The translations under genes were made by a program, and so were the position numbers. Positions 39,170 to 48,574 of a DNA stretch of 64,000 nt are shown in pieces. The notes beneath the pieces are model-generated. The model made no database searches, was not told the DNA's origin, and saw nothing but the letters and a program-made list of their open reading frames with translations. The DNA is taken from assembly GCF_001294455.1 (NCBI RefSeq), contig NZ_LIKT01000003.1, positions 186,001 to 250,000 on the forward strand. The letters are read 5' to 3'. The first letter of the stretch is position 1; the number at the start of each line of letters is the position of its first letter. The stretch comes from Phaeobacter sp. 11ANDIMAR09 (lineage in GTDB: Bacteria > Pseudomonadota > Alphaproteobacteria > Rhodobacterales > Rhodobacteraceae).

Positions 39170-40171
39170 ATGCGACTGCTGAAATGGCTTAGCCTTGGCG
39201 CGGCTGTCTGGATTGCCTATTGGGGGCTGGCCGCCTGGGGGCTGCGCAGCGGCTTTGAAACCTGGTTTAGCGAACAGCAACGCCAGGGCTGGCAGGTCTC
39301 TTATGGGGCTCTGAACACCCGGGGCTTTCCCGCACGCCATGTGACGCAGATTGACCAGCCACTATTGGCAGATCCCGGAACCGGCCTCGCCTGGAGCGCG
39401 GATTGGGTCAGTTTTGATAGCCCCGCCCTCTGGCCCGGCAGCCAGAAACTGCAATTTCCGGACACGGCTCAGCGGATTTCATTTTTTGATCAGACCCGCA
39501 CCGTGACCGCCCAGGAGCTGCAGGCAGACCTGCACCTCTCTCCGGGTCTTGCCCTGGAGGTGGAGCAACTGTCACTGACCAGTAAGGCCTGGCAGATTAG
39601 CGACAGCGGTGGGGCGCTGTGGCAGGCCAAAGATCTGACTTTGGAACTGCGACAGCAAATCCAGCCCGAAGAATACCATCTGAGCGCGGAAGCCCGTCAG
39701 TTTTCCCCGCGCGGCCTGTTGCGCAGCGGTTTTGGCCTGTCCGTCGAGGACATGCCCGCGCAGTTTGACACCCTGCGCCTGCAGGCTGATCTGGCCTTTG
39801 ACACCCCCTGGGACCGACGCGCGATCGAATTGCGACGCCCTCAGATCCGGGAGATCACACTGGACCTCGCCGAAGCTCAGTGGGGAGACATGCGGTTTCA
39901 GGCCGCAGGGGCGCTGGAGGTTGACGAAAAAGGGCGGCTCAGTGGAGCGTTGACCGTGCGGGCGGAAAACTGGCGCGCCATTTTGGATATGGGGGAGCGG
40001 TTGAGCCTGTTGCCGCCAAGCAGCCGCAGCACGGTGGAAAAGATCCTAAACCTGTTTTCCACCGGATCCGGCAGCGACGCAAAAATCGACACGACCCTGC
40101 GCTTCCAAGATGGGCAGATGTGGGCCGGTCCGCTGCCGATTGGCAAAGCTCCGACACTCGTGCTGCGATAG
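39170..40171 (+). CDS. DUF2125 family envelope protein
   Basis: A 333-residue protein with an N-terminal signal anchor (LLKWLSLGAAVWIAYWGLAAWGL). The rest, about 300 residues, has the alternating beta-strand character of DUF2125 (FETWFSEQQRQGWQVSYGAL near the start, TRGFPARHV). Such proteins are found in alphaproteobacteria and are thought to be anchored in the membrane facing the periplasm. Function unknown. The gene is divergent from the ChaC gene and convergent with the extensin-like gene. Confidence 0.88.
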   Translation: MRLLKWLSLGAAVWIAYWGLAAWGLRSGFETWFSEQQRQGWQVSYGALNTRGFPARHVTQIDQPLLADPGTGLAWSADWVSFDSPALWPGSQKLQFPDTAQRISFFDQTRTVTAQELQADLHLSPGLALEVEQLSLTSKAWQISDSGGALWQAKDLTLELRQQIQPEEYHLSAEARQFSPRGLLRSGFGLSVEDMPAQFDTLRLQADLAFDTPWDRRAIELRRPQIREITLDLAEAQWGDMRFQAAGALEVDEKGRLSGALTVRAENWRAILDMGERLSLLPPSSRSTVEKILNLFSTGSGSDAKIDTTLRFQDGQMWAGPLPIGKAPTLVLR

Positions 40172-40279
40172 GCCACGAGCGTTTCCCTCCACTCCAGGCC
40201 AAACCATCGCTAACAAAAAAGGGGGGGCTCCCGCCTGATCTGGGACTTTCCACAGGAAAGCCCGCCTCAGTTGGGCCCG

Positions 40280-40300
40280 GCGCCGCGCCAGGCGCGGCGC
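40280..40300. repeat. perfect G+C inverted repeat
   Basis: gcgccgcgcc (40280-40289), one base, ggcgcggcgc (40291-40300). It lies between two convergent genes and could stop transcription from either side, but no T-run is present. Confidence 0.5.
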
Positions 40301-40376
40301 GGTCACGTTTCGTTGCCAAGGTGTCACAAGACAGGAAGTGCAGCGCCTCCGCTGGCACCCTGCGCTGGCCGCCCAC

Positions 40377-41294
40377 CTAACGGCAATAGGCACCGCCGCG
40401 ATGCCGCGCCACGTCCAGATGAAAATGATCGCGGTGATACCGGTCCGCCTCAGGTCCCAACACGGTTCCAAAGGGCCCACAGGCGGCTTTCCAGATCCGC
40501 CTCATGGATTTGCGGGTCTCGCGGGCAGTCCAGCCCTGAAGCACTGTTACCAAGGTGCCGTCCTCCAGCTTGAAGCCCGCGATATCAATCGCCTTGCCAC
40601 GGCCATGTTCCGAGATCCGGGCCCCAGGGCGGTTGTTGCGGGTGCGGCAGGCGTAATGCGCCGCGACCCGCAGACTGACGACTTTGTTACGCCGCCCAAA
40701 GGCCGTCTCCACGTCCTTGGAAACCCAGCGTTTCAAGGCCTTTGCCATTTCGCAAGTCATTATCGAGCCCTGGCTGAGCGTGACCCCAGCGACGGAGGTC
40801 ACCCGCACTGCATCTTTGGCGCCGCAGCCAGGTATTTCAGCCGCCACCGCCCCAATGGGTTTTCCCTGGATTTCGATATCACCGCAGACCGCGCCCCGGC
40901 GCAGCATGCGGCGCTTGAACAGGGCCTGTTCGACAATTGCCTCCGGTCGGACCAAGGGCACCAAGGACTGATCAATCCTGTTAGGGGCAAGCCCTGCGGG
41001 CAGAGCCGCCGCGGCCAGAACCTGCTCTGACACGGGACGCCCCACAGGACGCACCCTCGCGCCCACGACCCTGCCTGCGGATTCGAGATCAGCCAGCGCT
41101 GCAACAGTAGACTGCGGGCGTGAGGCCTGCGGGGCCTCCATCGCCACAGGACGCAGCGAGGGGCGCAGCGAGACCTCGGGCGCCTGAGAGGCCTGTGCCA
41201 CGGGAAGACCCATCCCAAGTGCAACGGCGACAAGCCAGGGCGCCCCCCCGGTTGGGCTGAGATGCAGAAATCTGCCTGCCCTGCGCCCGTTCAC
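40377..41294 (-). CDS. extensin-like family secreted protein
   Basis: A 305-residue protein with an N-terminal hydrophobic signal (WLVAVALGMGLPVAQA), a proline/arginine-rich low-complexity segment (about 38-100) and an extensin-like C-terminal domain of about 180 residues with paired cysteines (ACRTRNNRPGARISEHGRGKA is its core, and DRYHRDHFHLDVARH is its end). The HxH/D pattern resembles zinc-dependent D-Ala peptidases, so a cell-wall hydrolase is possible. Its ATG overlaps the tyrA stop by 4 bases, so it is the last gene of the hisC-tyrA operon. Confidence 0.88.
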   Translation of the reverse strand: MNGRRAGRFLHLSPTGGAPWLVAVALGMGLPVAQASQAPEVSLRPSLRPVAMEAPQASRPQSTVAALADLESAGRVVGARVRPVGRPVSEQVLAAAALPAGLAPNRIDQSLVPLVRPEAIVEQALFKRRMLRRGAVCGDIEIQGKPIGAVAAEIPGCGAKDAVRVTSVAGVTLSQGSIMTCEMAKALKRWVSKDVETAFGRRNKVVSLRVAAHYACRTRNNRPGARISEHGRGKAIDIAGFKLEDGTLVTVLQGWTARETRKSMRRIWKAACGPFGTVLGPEADRYHRDHFHLDVARHRGGAYCR

Positions 41295-42226
41295 GATTTA
41301 TCACTCCGGCCCAATTCACCCCGACCGAAGTTGGGCGCAGATGTATCCTGCCCAGCCTCGATAATGCCGCGCCGAATGGCCCGCGTATGGGTGAAATAAT
41401 CATGCAGATGCTCGCCATCGCCAGTCCGGATAGCCCGCTGCAGCGCAAAAAGCTCCTCGGTGAAGCGTCCAAGAATTTCCAGCGTTGCCTCCTTGTTGGT
41501 CAAAAAGACATCACGCCACATGGTGGGGTCCGAGGCGGCAATCCGGGTGAAATCGCGAAAACCCGCCGCCGAGTATTTGATCACTTCGCTGTCGGTCACC
41601 CGGCGCAGGTCATCCGCGACCCCAACCATGGTATAGGCGATCAGATGCGGCGCATGGCTGGTCACCGCCAGCACCAGATCGTGGTGATCCGCATCCATCT
41701 CATCCACATTGGCGCCCATGCCCTCCCAGAGGCCACGCAGCTGGTCAACCGCCGCCCGATCACTACCCGCCACCGGCACCAGCAGGCTCCAACGGTTGTC
41801 AAACAATTCGGCAAAGCCCGCCTCGGGGCCGGAATGCTCGGTGCCCGCCAGAGGGTGGGCCGGGACAAAATGAACGCCCTCGGGAATATACGGCCCAACC
41901 GCTTCAATCACATGCGCCTTGACCGAGCCCACATCCGAGACCGTAGCTCCGGGTTTCAGGGCCGGGCCGATTTCGCGCATCACCGCTTCCATAGCCCCAA
42001 CGGGCACGCAAAGGACCACCAGATCGGCTCCCTCAACAGCCTCAGTCGCGGTGTCGCAGACCCGGTCGCACAGGCCGATGCGGCGCGCGGTCTCGCGGGT
42101 CTCATTGCTACGGGCATAGCCGGTGACCTCTCCGGCCAATCCGGCACGTTTCATCGCCCAGAACATTGACGACGCTATCAGCCCCAGGCCAATCAGGGCG
42201 ACGCGGTTATAGATGACATTGCTCAT
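41291..42226 (-). CDS. tyrA: prephenate (cyclohexadienyl) dehydrogenase
   Basis: A 311-residue NAD(P)-dependent enzyme of tyrosine synthesis, converting prephenate or arogenate. The nucleotide motif [11 protein letters not shown] is near the N-terminus; [14 protein letters not shown] holds the catalytic His, and [13 protein letters not shown] and FRDFTRIA are conserved. ATG 42226 is chosen because it overlaps the hisC stop (ATGA) and starts just before the Rossmann fold. Specificity for prephenate or arogenate cannot be told. Confidence 0.95.
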   Translation of the reverse strand: MSNVIYNRVALIGLGLIASSMFWAMKRAGLAGEVTGYARSNETRETARRIGLCDRVCDTATEAVEGADLVVLCVPVGAMEAVMREIGPALKPGATVSDVGSVKAHVIEAVGPYIPEGVHFVPAHPLAGTEHSGPEAGFAELFDNRWSLLVPVAGSDRAAVDQLRGLWEGMGANVDEMDADHHDLVLAVTSHAPHLIAYTMVGVADDLRRVTDSEVIKYSAAGFRDFTRIAASDPTMWRDVFLTNKEATLEILGRFTEELFALQRAIRTGDGEHLHDYFTHTRAIRRGIIEAGQDTSAPNFGRGELGRSDKS

Positions 42227-43314
42227 GTGGCAGCCTGCTGTGACTTGAACTCTGAGATGGCAGCGATCAGAAGACGACAAGCCGCTTCATCGCCAATTGT
42301 GATCCGCAAGGCGGTGGGCAGGTTATAGCCAGCAACCCGGCGCACAATCAGGCCCTGACTCTGCAAATAGATATCGCAGGCCTCGGCCTCGGCCTGGGAG
42401 GCAAAACGCGCCAGAATGAAATTGGTGCAGGAAGTATCCGAGGCCACGCCCAGCTCCGCCAACGCTGCGGCCAGCCAGCTGCGCCATTTGGCGTTCTCTG
42501 CGCGGCAATGATCGATATAGGAGCGGTCCCGCACAGCGGCCTCGGCCCCGGCCAGCGCCGTGGCGGAGACGTTGAAGGGCCCCCGCACACGGTTCAACAC
42601 ATCGACGATTTCCGCCGGGCCATAGCCCCAGCCGATCCGGGCTCCGCCTAGCCCGTAGATCTTGGAGAAGGTCCGGGTCATAAAAACATTGCTACGCGCA
42701 TTGACGAGGGAGGCCCCCGCATCAAAGCCTTCGACATATTCCGCATAGGCCCCATCCAATACCAAAAGCGCCCCGGCAGGCAGGCCATCTGCCAGACGCG
42801 CCACTTCGGCGGCGGAAATCATCGTGCCGGTGGGGTTGTTGGGATTGGCGATGAACACCAGTTTGGTGCGCTCGGTGCAGCCCGCCAGCAGGGCGTCCAC
42901 ATCGGTGACCCGCTCGCGCTCGCGCACTTCCACCGGGGTGGCACCTGCCGCAAGCGCACTGATGCGATACATGGCAAAGCCGTGCTCGGTATAGAGCACC
43001 TCATCCCCCGGACCAGCAAAGCACTGGCACAAGAAGGCAATGATCTCGTCGCTGCCAGCGCCGCAGATGATCTGTTCAGGGTTCAGCCCCTCAACCTCGC
43101 CAATTGCCGCGCGCAGAGCCAGATGATCCGAGCTGGGATAGCGATGCATATTCGCCGCCGCCTCTTGCATGGCTGCAATTGCAAGCGGGCTTGGCCCAAG
43201 TGGATTTTCATTGGAGGAGAGCTTGACTGTGTTGCTCACCCCCGCCACATGGGCCGCGCCGGCCTGATAGAGAGCGATATCCATAATACCGGGCTGCGGC
43301 GTGATCTGGGTCAT
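42223..43314 (-). CDS. hisC: histidinol-phosphate/aromatic aminotransferase
   Basis: A 363-residue fold-type I PLP aminotransferase. The family start ([25 protein letters not shown]), the cofactor site [32 protein letters not shown] with the PLP lysine, and the C-terminal arginine (ALRITIG) are seen. AAGGAG precedes ATG 43314. Coupling to tyrA means it may transaminate aromatic precursors as well as serve histidine synthesis. This arrangement is widespread in alphaproteobacteria. Confidence 0.94.
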   Translation of the reverse strand: MTQITPQPGIMDIALYQAGAAHVAGVSNTVKLSSNENPLGPSPLAIAAMQEAAANMHRYPSSDHLALRAAIGEVEGLNPEQIICGAGSDEIIAFLCQCFAGPGDEVLYTEHGFAMYRISALAAGATPVEVRERERVTDVDALLAGCTERTKLVFIANPNNPTGTMISAAEVARLADGLPAGALLVLDGAYAEYVEGFDAGASLVNARSNVFMTRTFSKIYGLGGARIGWGYGPAEIVDVLNRVRGPFNVSATALAGAEAAVRDRSYIDHCRAENAKWRSWLAAALAELGVASDTSCTNFILARFASQAEAEACDIYLQSQGLIVRRVAGYNLPTALRITIGDEAACRLLIAAISEFKSQQAAT

Positions 43315-43469
43315 ACTTCGGGCTCCTTGGTTCCCCCTCGTAATAACGAGGCCCAAGCCAATGGGAAAGCGGCAAGATTACTGCGCCTGCGCAATTGCCA
43401 CAGGAACGGGCGGCAGGGGTCGAAAATGCAAAATCACCCCGCCTGAACCAGGTTGCCAGCCCAGTGTGC

Positions 43470-45119
43470 TCACTTGGCCTTTTGCAATTTCTTCAGTTTG
43501 GCCTCGGCCTTTTTCTCCACCATAGCGGTAAGATCTTTGCGCAGTTTGGCATCCTTGCGCATGGCTTCCTCCATGGTCTTTTGCAAAACCTTGACAGACT
43601 GCGAGCCATCAGAGCCTTCCAGAGCCTTATTGGCAAAGGCCACAAAGACCTTGTCTTGCAAAGCCCCGGCCACCTCCGCATAGATCGCGGGGCCGTGCTT
43701 TTTGGCAAACTCTTCCACCGCATCGGCGCCGTATTTCTTGATCAGATCCCCCTTCCAAACCGGATCCATCACCCGTGGGATCAGTTTTTGCGCCAGAAAG
43801 CTCTGCGAATTGGCCAGGTAGCTGGAACCAAAACCAGACACCGCCTTCATCGGCCCAGAAGCCATAATCCCCCCGGAAAGCACCTTGACCACCGCATCTG
43901 TAAATTCTTTCTGGTTCGGTGCGCGTCCCTTTTCCACCAAAGGCTTGAACAGCATGATCGCCTCTTTGGCGGCATTTTTGACCATTTCGGCACCGACACC
44001 GGTGGTAAAGACCTTCTCCATAAACAAAGTCAGCGACTTTTGTGAAAAGGTTTGAAACATCTTTGAGGGCAGTTGGGCCGCCACCTTGGTGGCAATGCCT
44101 TTCAGAAAGGTGCCGCTCAGCTTACCACCCGCAGCCCCTGCGGCCCCGGCAAACATCGTGTCCAGCGCAACCTTCTTGGCCGCCCCTTCCCAGGTGACCT
44201 TGTTGCCCGCCAGATATTCCCCAAACTGCCCGGCGCTGGATTTCATCGCCTCGGTGCCCGCCGCCGCAATCGCATGGGCTTTGACAGGGTTCATGCCCTT
44301 GGTCGCAACCAGGCGCGCGGTCGCATAGACTTCGATCACCGTAAAGGAGGTCTCGCGCACAATTTCCAGGGTAAAGACCGCTTTGCTCGCGGTGCCAATG
44401 CGCGCCTTGATAAATTTATCAAAGGCCTTTTGCCCAGTGTTGTAGACCCGCGTTGCCTTGGCATCCTGCTTTTGCACCTTGGCCCAATCCGGTTTGGAAC
44501 GGCTCACCAGGGCTTTCAGGCTGCTGGCCTCAGAGCGTGCGTTCAGGATGGGTGTCCAGGGTGGGTCGGTGTTTTCGTTCAGCGTCGACATGGTGAATTC
44601 GGCAATCGCCATCATCATGCCGTCTTCAGCCTGACGGGTTTTTTCCACGTCATTGCAGAAATCCACCCAACACTCCGCCTGGCCCAGCATCATATTGGCC
44701 TTGGACAGGATCTCATGTTTGAGCGCCTTTTCTCCCGCCTCGAACTCGCGCATCTCGACCTGCTTGGTCTTGCCCTCTTCCTTGACCTCATAGACCGAGA
44801 TCTTTTGATCATTTGCGATCATCGCCTGCAACTTGGCCAAGCCCGCCTTCCAGGTGCGCATGCCAGGGTCGACGATGCCATCGGGCTTCTTGAACCCGAG
44901 GGCATTTTTTTGAAAACTGCGGATATCCTTGATCAAGCCCGCATCGCATTTTTGCGAGATGGCGATTTTGCCAAAGCCATTGGCCTTCAGCATCAAGCGC
45001 ACCAGCTCCACATCAGCGCCTGCGTTTTTGACCGGTTTGAACTTTCCTTCACCAGACTTGGCATCTGGTTTGGTAATACGGTTTTTATCCCCCACAGGGG
45101 CCGACAAATTAAGTGCCAT
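43470..45119 (-). CDS. large effector-like protein with peptidoglycan-binding-like N-terminus
   Basis: A 549-residue protein that I cannot place. No signal peptide. Residues about 33-98 resemble a PG_binding_1 domain (VELVRLMLKANGFGKIAISQ, then IRSFQKNALGFKKPDGIVDP). The middle (about 250-340) is Ala/Gly-rich with small-residue packing (AAAGTEAMKSSAGQFGEYLAG, FAGAAGAAGGKLSG), like pore-forming or membrane-inserting regions of secreted effectors. The C-terminus is lysine-rich (KKAEAKLKKLQKAK). It is flanked by hisC and a PLP enzyme and has no neighbour that would suggest a secretion system. A secreted effector or toxin-like role is inference. Confidence 0.55.
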   Translation of the reverse strand: MALNLSAPVGDKNRITKPDAKSGEGKFKPVKNAGADVELVRLMLKANGFGKIAISQKCDAGLIKDIRSFQKNALGFKKPDGIVDPGMRTWKAGLAKLQAMIANDQKISVYEVKEEGKTKQVEMREFEAGEKALKHEILSKANMMLGQAECWVDFCNDVEKTRQAEDGMMMAIAEFTMSTLNENTDPPWTPILNARSEASSLKALVSRSKPDWAKVQKQDAKATRVYNTGQKAFDKFIKARIGTASKAVFTLEIVRETSFTVIEVYATARLVATKGMNPVKAHAIAAAGTEAMKSSAGQFGEYLAGNKVTWEGAAKKVALDTMFAGAAGAAGGKLSGTFLKGIATKVAAQLPSKMFQTFSQKSLTLFMEKVFTTGVGAEMVKNAAKEAIMLFKPLVEKGRAPNQKEFTDAVVKVLSGGIMASGPMKAVSGFGSSYLANSQSFLAQKLIPRVMDPVWKGDLIKKYGADAVEEFAKKHGPAIYAEVAGALQDKVFVAFANKALEGSDGSQSVKVLQKTMEEAMRKDAKLRKDLTAMVEKKAEAKLKKLQKAK

Positions 45120-45210
45120 AACAGGGCTCCGAGTAAAAAAATAAACAACTCAGTCAGCCTGCCACAGGATTTTTAATCTGTCATGGGGGTTTCGCCTTTG
45201 GTTTTCCCCG

Positions 45211-46635
45211 TCATGCGGCGCGGGGTTGAAAGCGCGCAGTTTTGGGATCTGCCAGATAGCTTTGGGCCAGATCTTCGGCGCGCAGGGTCAGCTCGTTCAC
45301 GCTGTCGATGATGTATTGCACCGTCTCATCCTCCATCAGGTAGGAGAAGTTGAGCCTGACCCAGCCAGGTTTCTGCAACTCCAGGCCAGACTGCAACTCT
45401 GCAAACAGAGCGTCAGACTCGGCGCGTTCAATATCCAGCAAACGGTGCGCATAGGGGCCGGCACAGGCGCAGCCGCCGCGAGCCTGAATGCCGTAATAGT
45501 CGCTCAGCATGCGGGTAAAGAGCTGTTGATGCACAGCCTCCCCCGAAACACCTTTGACCGTGAAGGAGAAAATCGGCAAGCGATGTGCGGTCTCATGCCC
45601 CAGCACGGTGAGCTGCGGATTGTCCGCCCAGCCCGCGCGCGCCATACTGGCAAACCGAGCCTCCTTGGTGGCGATTTCGACCTCACCCACGGCTTCTTTT
45701 ACCAAAAAGGACAGCGCGGCGCGGATGTCCCCAATTACATTCGGGGTTCCCGCTTCTTCGCGGGCAGCCAGATCTTCGCTGTATTCATGCCCCCAGGGCG
45801 AGACAAAGCTGACAGTCCCGCCCCCCGGCCAAGAAGGGCAGCGCCGCTGCACCACTGATGTGTTCACCAGCAATACCCCGGACGCCCCAGGCCCGCCGGG
45901 GAATTTATGCGGCGAGACGACAACGGCATCCTTATGGGCGCCATGTTCCCCTGCCATCGAAATCGGCAGATAGGGACCGCCGCCCGCATAATCAAAGATC
46001 ACCAGCCCGCCAGCGGCATGCATCATGCGACTGATCGGATCGGGATCGGTGACAATCCCTGTCACGTTTGAGGCCGCCGAGAAACTGCCAATAATCAAAT
46101 CGCAGCTGGCGTGGTCGTGCAGCGCGCGCTGCAAAGCCGCCAGATCAACACCCCCCTCAGCCGCTTCCGGGATCTCGACCACCTTGGCCTTGCTCTCCCG
46201 CCAGGGCAGAATGTTGGAGTGATGCTCGTAGGGGCCGATAAAGATCACCGGATTGAAGGCCTCATTCACCCCAAACAGGCTGACCAACCGATTGAGCCCA
46301 GCCGTGGCGCCCGATCCGGCAAAGATCACCGCATCCTCTGACCCACATTGGGTCACCCGTGCGATCTCAGCCCGCGCAGCGCGGCGCAACCGGGTGACAT
46401 AAGAACCGCAATAGGACGCCTCGGTGTGAGAATTTGCGTAGAAGGGCAAAACCTGGTTGCTGATAAAGTCTTCGACCTGACGCAGGGCCCGACCCGAAGC
46501 CACATAATCGGCATAGACCAGTGCTACATCGCCACCCGGTCCTGGGATCATGACTCCATCACCAATGACGCCGCGCGCCAAACTGCCATCAGTTGCGGCT
46601 AGGGCCAGGTCTTTTTTGAAGGTTTCTAGGGGCAT
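45211..46635 (-). CDS. class V PLP-dependent enzyme, cysteine desulfurase-like
   Basis: A 474-residue fold-type I aminotransferase class V protein. It shows HTEASYCGSYVTRLRRAAR, GSGATAGLNRLVS (cofactor phosphate), VIFDYAGGGPYL with the PLP aspartate, VSPHKFPGGPGASG with the Schiff-base lysine, and a late cysteine-rich GGCACAGPYAHRLL. These match NifS/SufS relatives, but it is larger than true cysteine desulfurases (about 400-410 residues), so the reaction is uncertain. GGAGA precedes ATG 46635. An Lrp-type regulator is divergent and may control it. Confidence 0.85.
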   Translation of the reverse strand: MPLETFKKDLALAATDGSLARGVIGDGVMIPGPGGDVALVYADYVASGRALRQVEDFISNQVLPFYANSHTEASYCGSYVTRLRRAARAEIARVTQCGSEDAVIFAGSGATAGLNRLVSLFGVNEAFNPVIFIGPYEHHSNILPWRESKAKVVEIPEAAEGGVDLAALQRALHDHASCDLIIGSFSAASNVTGIVTDPDPISRMMHAAGGLVIFDYAGGGPYLPISMAGEHGAHKDAVVVSPHKFPGGPGASGVLLVNTSVVQRRCPSWPGGGTVSFVSPWGHEYSEDLAAREEAGTPNVIGDIRAALSFLVKEAVGEVEIATKEARFASMARAGWADNPQLTVLGHETAHRLPIFSFTVKGVSGEAVHQQLFTRMLSDYYGIQARGGCACAGPYAHRLLDIERAESDALFAELQSGLELQKPGWVRLNFSYLMEDETVQYIIDSVNELTLRAEDLAQSYLADPKTARFQPRAA

Positions 46636-46729
46636 GCGCGCGTCTCCAATTGATCGTTTCACCGATATTCCTATGCCAGATACCCAAAATCACCCCCAAT
46701 GACTGATTGATTTCACCTATTCTCGTGTC

Positions 46730-46765
46730 ATATGATCTAACGATGACCAATTCTATAGATCATAT
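46730..46765. promoter_or_regulatory. inverted repeat over the start of the Lrp-type gene (possible operator)
   Basis: atatgatcta (46730-46739) and tagatcatat (46756-46765) are perfect complements separated by 16 bases. The ATG of the regulator gene (46743) lies between the arms, so a protein bound here could block its own expression and that of the divergent gene. Confidence 0.5.
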
Positions 46766-47204
46766 TGACCTGAACCTCCTGCGCGCCCTGCAACGGGATG
46801 CCAGCCTCTCTCAACGCGAACTGGCAGATGTGGTGGGCCTCTCGCAGAACGCCTGCTGGCGGCGATTGAAGGCTTTGAATGACAAGAAGGTCCTGCAAGG
46901 TGCCACCATGCGCCTGGACCGCGGCCAGCTGGGGCTGGATCTGGTGGTCTTTGTGATGCTGCGCACACGGCATCATTCAGCGGAATGGCTCGACACCTTT
47001 CGCCGCCATGTGCTGACCATCCCCGAGGTGGTGGATTTCCACCGAATCGGCGGCGATTACGACTATCAGCTCAAGGTCGTCACCCAGGATATGGGCAGCT
47101 ATGACCGGGTCTATCAGCGGCTGATCAGCGGCGTTGAACTGGACAGCGTGACCTCCTATTTCGCGATGGAGACCATCGCCGAGGCCCGCCCATTGCCCCT
47201 GTGA
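46743..47204 (+). CDS. Lrp/AsnC family transcriptional regulator
   Basis: A 153-residue regulator: an N-terminal winged helix (LNLLRALQRDASLSQRELADVVGLSQNACWRR) and a C-terminal RAM domain that binds small molecules (VVDFHRIGGDYDYQLKVV). Length is standard. Lrp regulators respond to amino acids and often regulate a neighbouring divergent gene, here the class V PLP enzyme. ATG 46743 is chosen because the frame's earlier ATG at 46707 adds a 12-residue leader that Lrp proteins lack. Confidence 0.93.
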   Translation: MTNSIDHIDLNLLRALQRDASLSQRELADVVGLSQNACWRRLKALNDKKVLQGATMRLDRGQLGLDLVVFVMLRTRHHSAEWLDTFRRHVLTIPEVVDFHRIGGDYDYQLKVVTQDMGSYDRVYQRLISGVELDSVTSYFAMETIAEARPLPL

Positions 47205-47226
47205 CCCACATCAGGACATCCGATTC

Positions 47227-47721
47227 ATGACCTCATTCAGGCCTACACTGCAAGTGATCTGCGGTAGAATTGCCGCAGGAAAATCCACCCTGGCCGCCAA
47301 ACTGTCAGAGCCTGACGATATCATTTGCATCAGTGAAGACGCCTGGCTTTCCACGCTCTACGGTCCACAGATGCAAACCGTGCAGGACTATGTGAAATTT
47401 TCCGCCAAGCTGCGCGGGATCATGACGCCGCATATTTCCCAGCTATTGCAAGCTGGGCTCTCTGTGGTGTTGGACTATCCTGCAAATACCATCGACAACC
47501 GGCGCTGGATGCGCGACTGCGCCACCCAGGCCAAGGCCGAGGTTCTGCTACACCTGCTTGATGTGGACGAAGCCACCTGCTGGCAACGTCTACAGGATCG
47601 CAATGCGCGCGGGGAGCATCCGTTTAAACCCAGCCGAGCGCAGTTCACTCAGATCTGCCAGCACTACACTCCACCGCAGGCCGAAGAAGGCTTTGCTATC
47701 CACATACACAAACCTGAATAG
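47227..47721 (+). CDS. small P-loop kinase-like ATPase
   Basis: A 164-residue protein of the AAA_33/zeta-toxin-like kinase group. Walker A is GRIAAGKST near residue 13, followed by the helix TLAAKLSEPDDIICISEDAWL and a Walker B-like LVVLDYPANT region. The C-terminal part is helical with EATCWQRLQDRNARGEH, the type of lid with a conserved Arg seen in gluconate-kinase-like enzymes. Substrate unknown. It follows the Lrp gene by 22 bases and may be co-transcribed. Confidence 0.82.
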   Translation: MTSFRPTLQVICGRIAAGKSTLAAKLSEPDDIICISEDAWLSTLYGPQMQTVQDYVKFSAKLRGIMTPHISQLLQAGLSVVLDYPANTIDNRRWMRDCATQAKAEVLLHLLDVDEATCWQRLQDRNARGEHPFKPSRAQFTQICQHYTPPQAEEGFAIHIHKPE

Positions 47722-47762
47722 CGCTAGCCGGGCCTGTGATGATGACAGGAGGTCGCGCAGGG

Positions 47763-48335
47763 TCAGTGGCCAAAGGCCTTGTTTGGCATCCAGCGGGGGC
47801 GCTTGCCCTGGGGCCCCATGCGCATATGCAGACAGGCAGTACCAAGCCGCTGAAAATACAGGATATCCACCTTGTACCAACCAGCCGATGGCACGTCGAC
47901 TTCACTCATGATGGTGCTGTCGCAGGCCTGACGCCCATCAAACTTGCCGACCACCTGCCCGCCAATTCTGGCTCGCAGACCGTCATTGGTGAGGAAATCG
48001 ATGTTGTGGATGCCCGGCTTGGCAAAATGCACATAACCCTTGATCCCGGCCACAACATGTTCAGCACGTTTTGAGGTCAGGGTCTTCTCACCCTCATTGG
48101 TGTCACGATGATCCAGCCCGGCCAAAGGTTGCCCGCGCTCTGCGTTGATCTTCAGCGCTGAAGAGGCCTCGACCAGGTTCCTGACATCCACCGGATAGGC
48201 ATAGCGCACCGCCAGCCCCGGTTTCAGCCCCGAGGGCTGCGGATTGGCGGGCTGCAATTTCAAAGGCGCCGCACTGAGCGCCGTGGCACAGGTTACAACA
48301 ATGGCGGCAATTGTACCGGTCAAAAGACGTTTCAT
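47763..48335 (-). CDS. secreted PA14-like domain protein
   Basis: A 190-residue protein with a signal peptide (LLTGTIAAIVVTCATALSA). The C-terminal 90 residues match the PA14 beta-barrel: GYVHFAKPGIHNIDFLTNDG, then RARIGGQVVGKFDG, two cysteines and WYKVDILYFQRLGTACLHM. PA14 domains bind carbohydrates. There is no catalytic domain, so it may be a small periplasmic or extracellular binding protein. Monocistronic. Confidence 0.8.
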   Translation of the reverse strand: MKRLLTGTIAAIVVTCATALSAAPLKLQPANPQPSGLKPGLAVRYAYPVDVRNLVEASSALKINAERGQPLAGLDHRDTNEGEKTLTSKRAEHVVAGIKGYVHFAKPGIHNIDFLTNDGLRARIGGQVVGKFDGRQACDSTIMSEVDVPSAGWYKVDILYFQRLGTACLHMRMGPQGKRPRWMPNKAFGH

Positions 48336-48520
48336 TTCACACTCCCGTTTTGCCGAACTTCTATATGGCCCGGCGAATTTCCCCCACGGTAGCGACGAGT
48401 TCTGGCCTATGACAACCGCTTTTCCGTTTTAGGCTCATCACAAGCCTCGCCTCCCCCTCAAGGCGAGCACTCTGATCTGCAGCAATCTGACGATACGGGA
48501 GGCCGAGAACCCAGAAATTC

Positions 48521-48550
48521 AAAAAGGGCCGCCCAAAGGCAGCCCTTTCC
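48521..48550 (-). terminator. terminator of rpsD
   Basis: On the minus strand an 8-base stem (48545-48538 with 48533-48526, one U-G wobble) and a four-base loop are followed by TTTTT. It lies 30 bases after the rpsD stop and has nearly the same sequence as the groESL terminator. Confidence 0.85.
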
Positions 48551-48574
48551 TCCAACACCCAAAGGGCGTGTGGA

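Noticed and set aside
47227-47721. Zeta toxin of a toxin-antitoxin pair
   Set aside because: The P-loop kinase fold fits broadly, but no small antitoxin gene precedes it and the neighbouring gene is an Lrp regulator of normal size.
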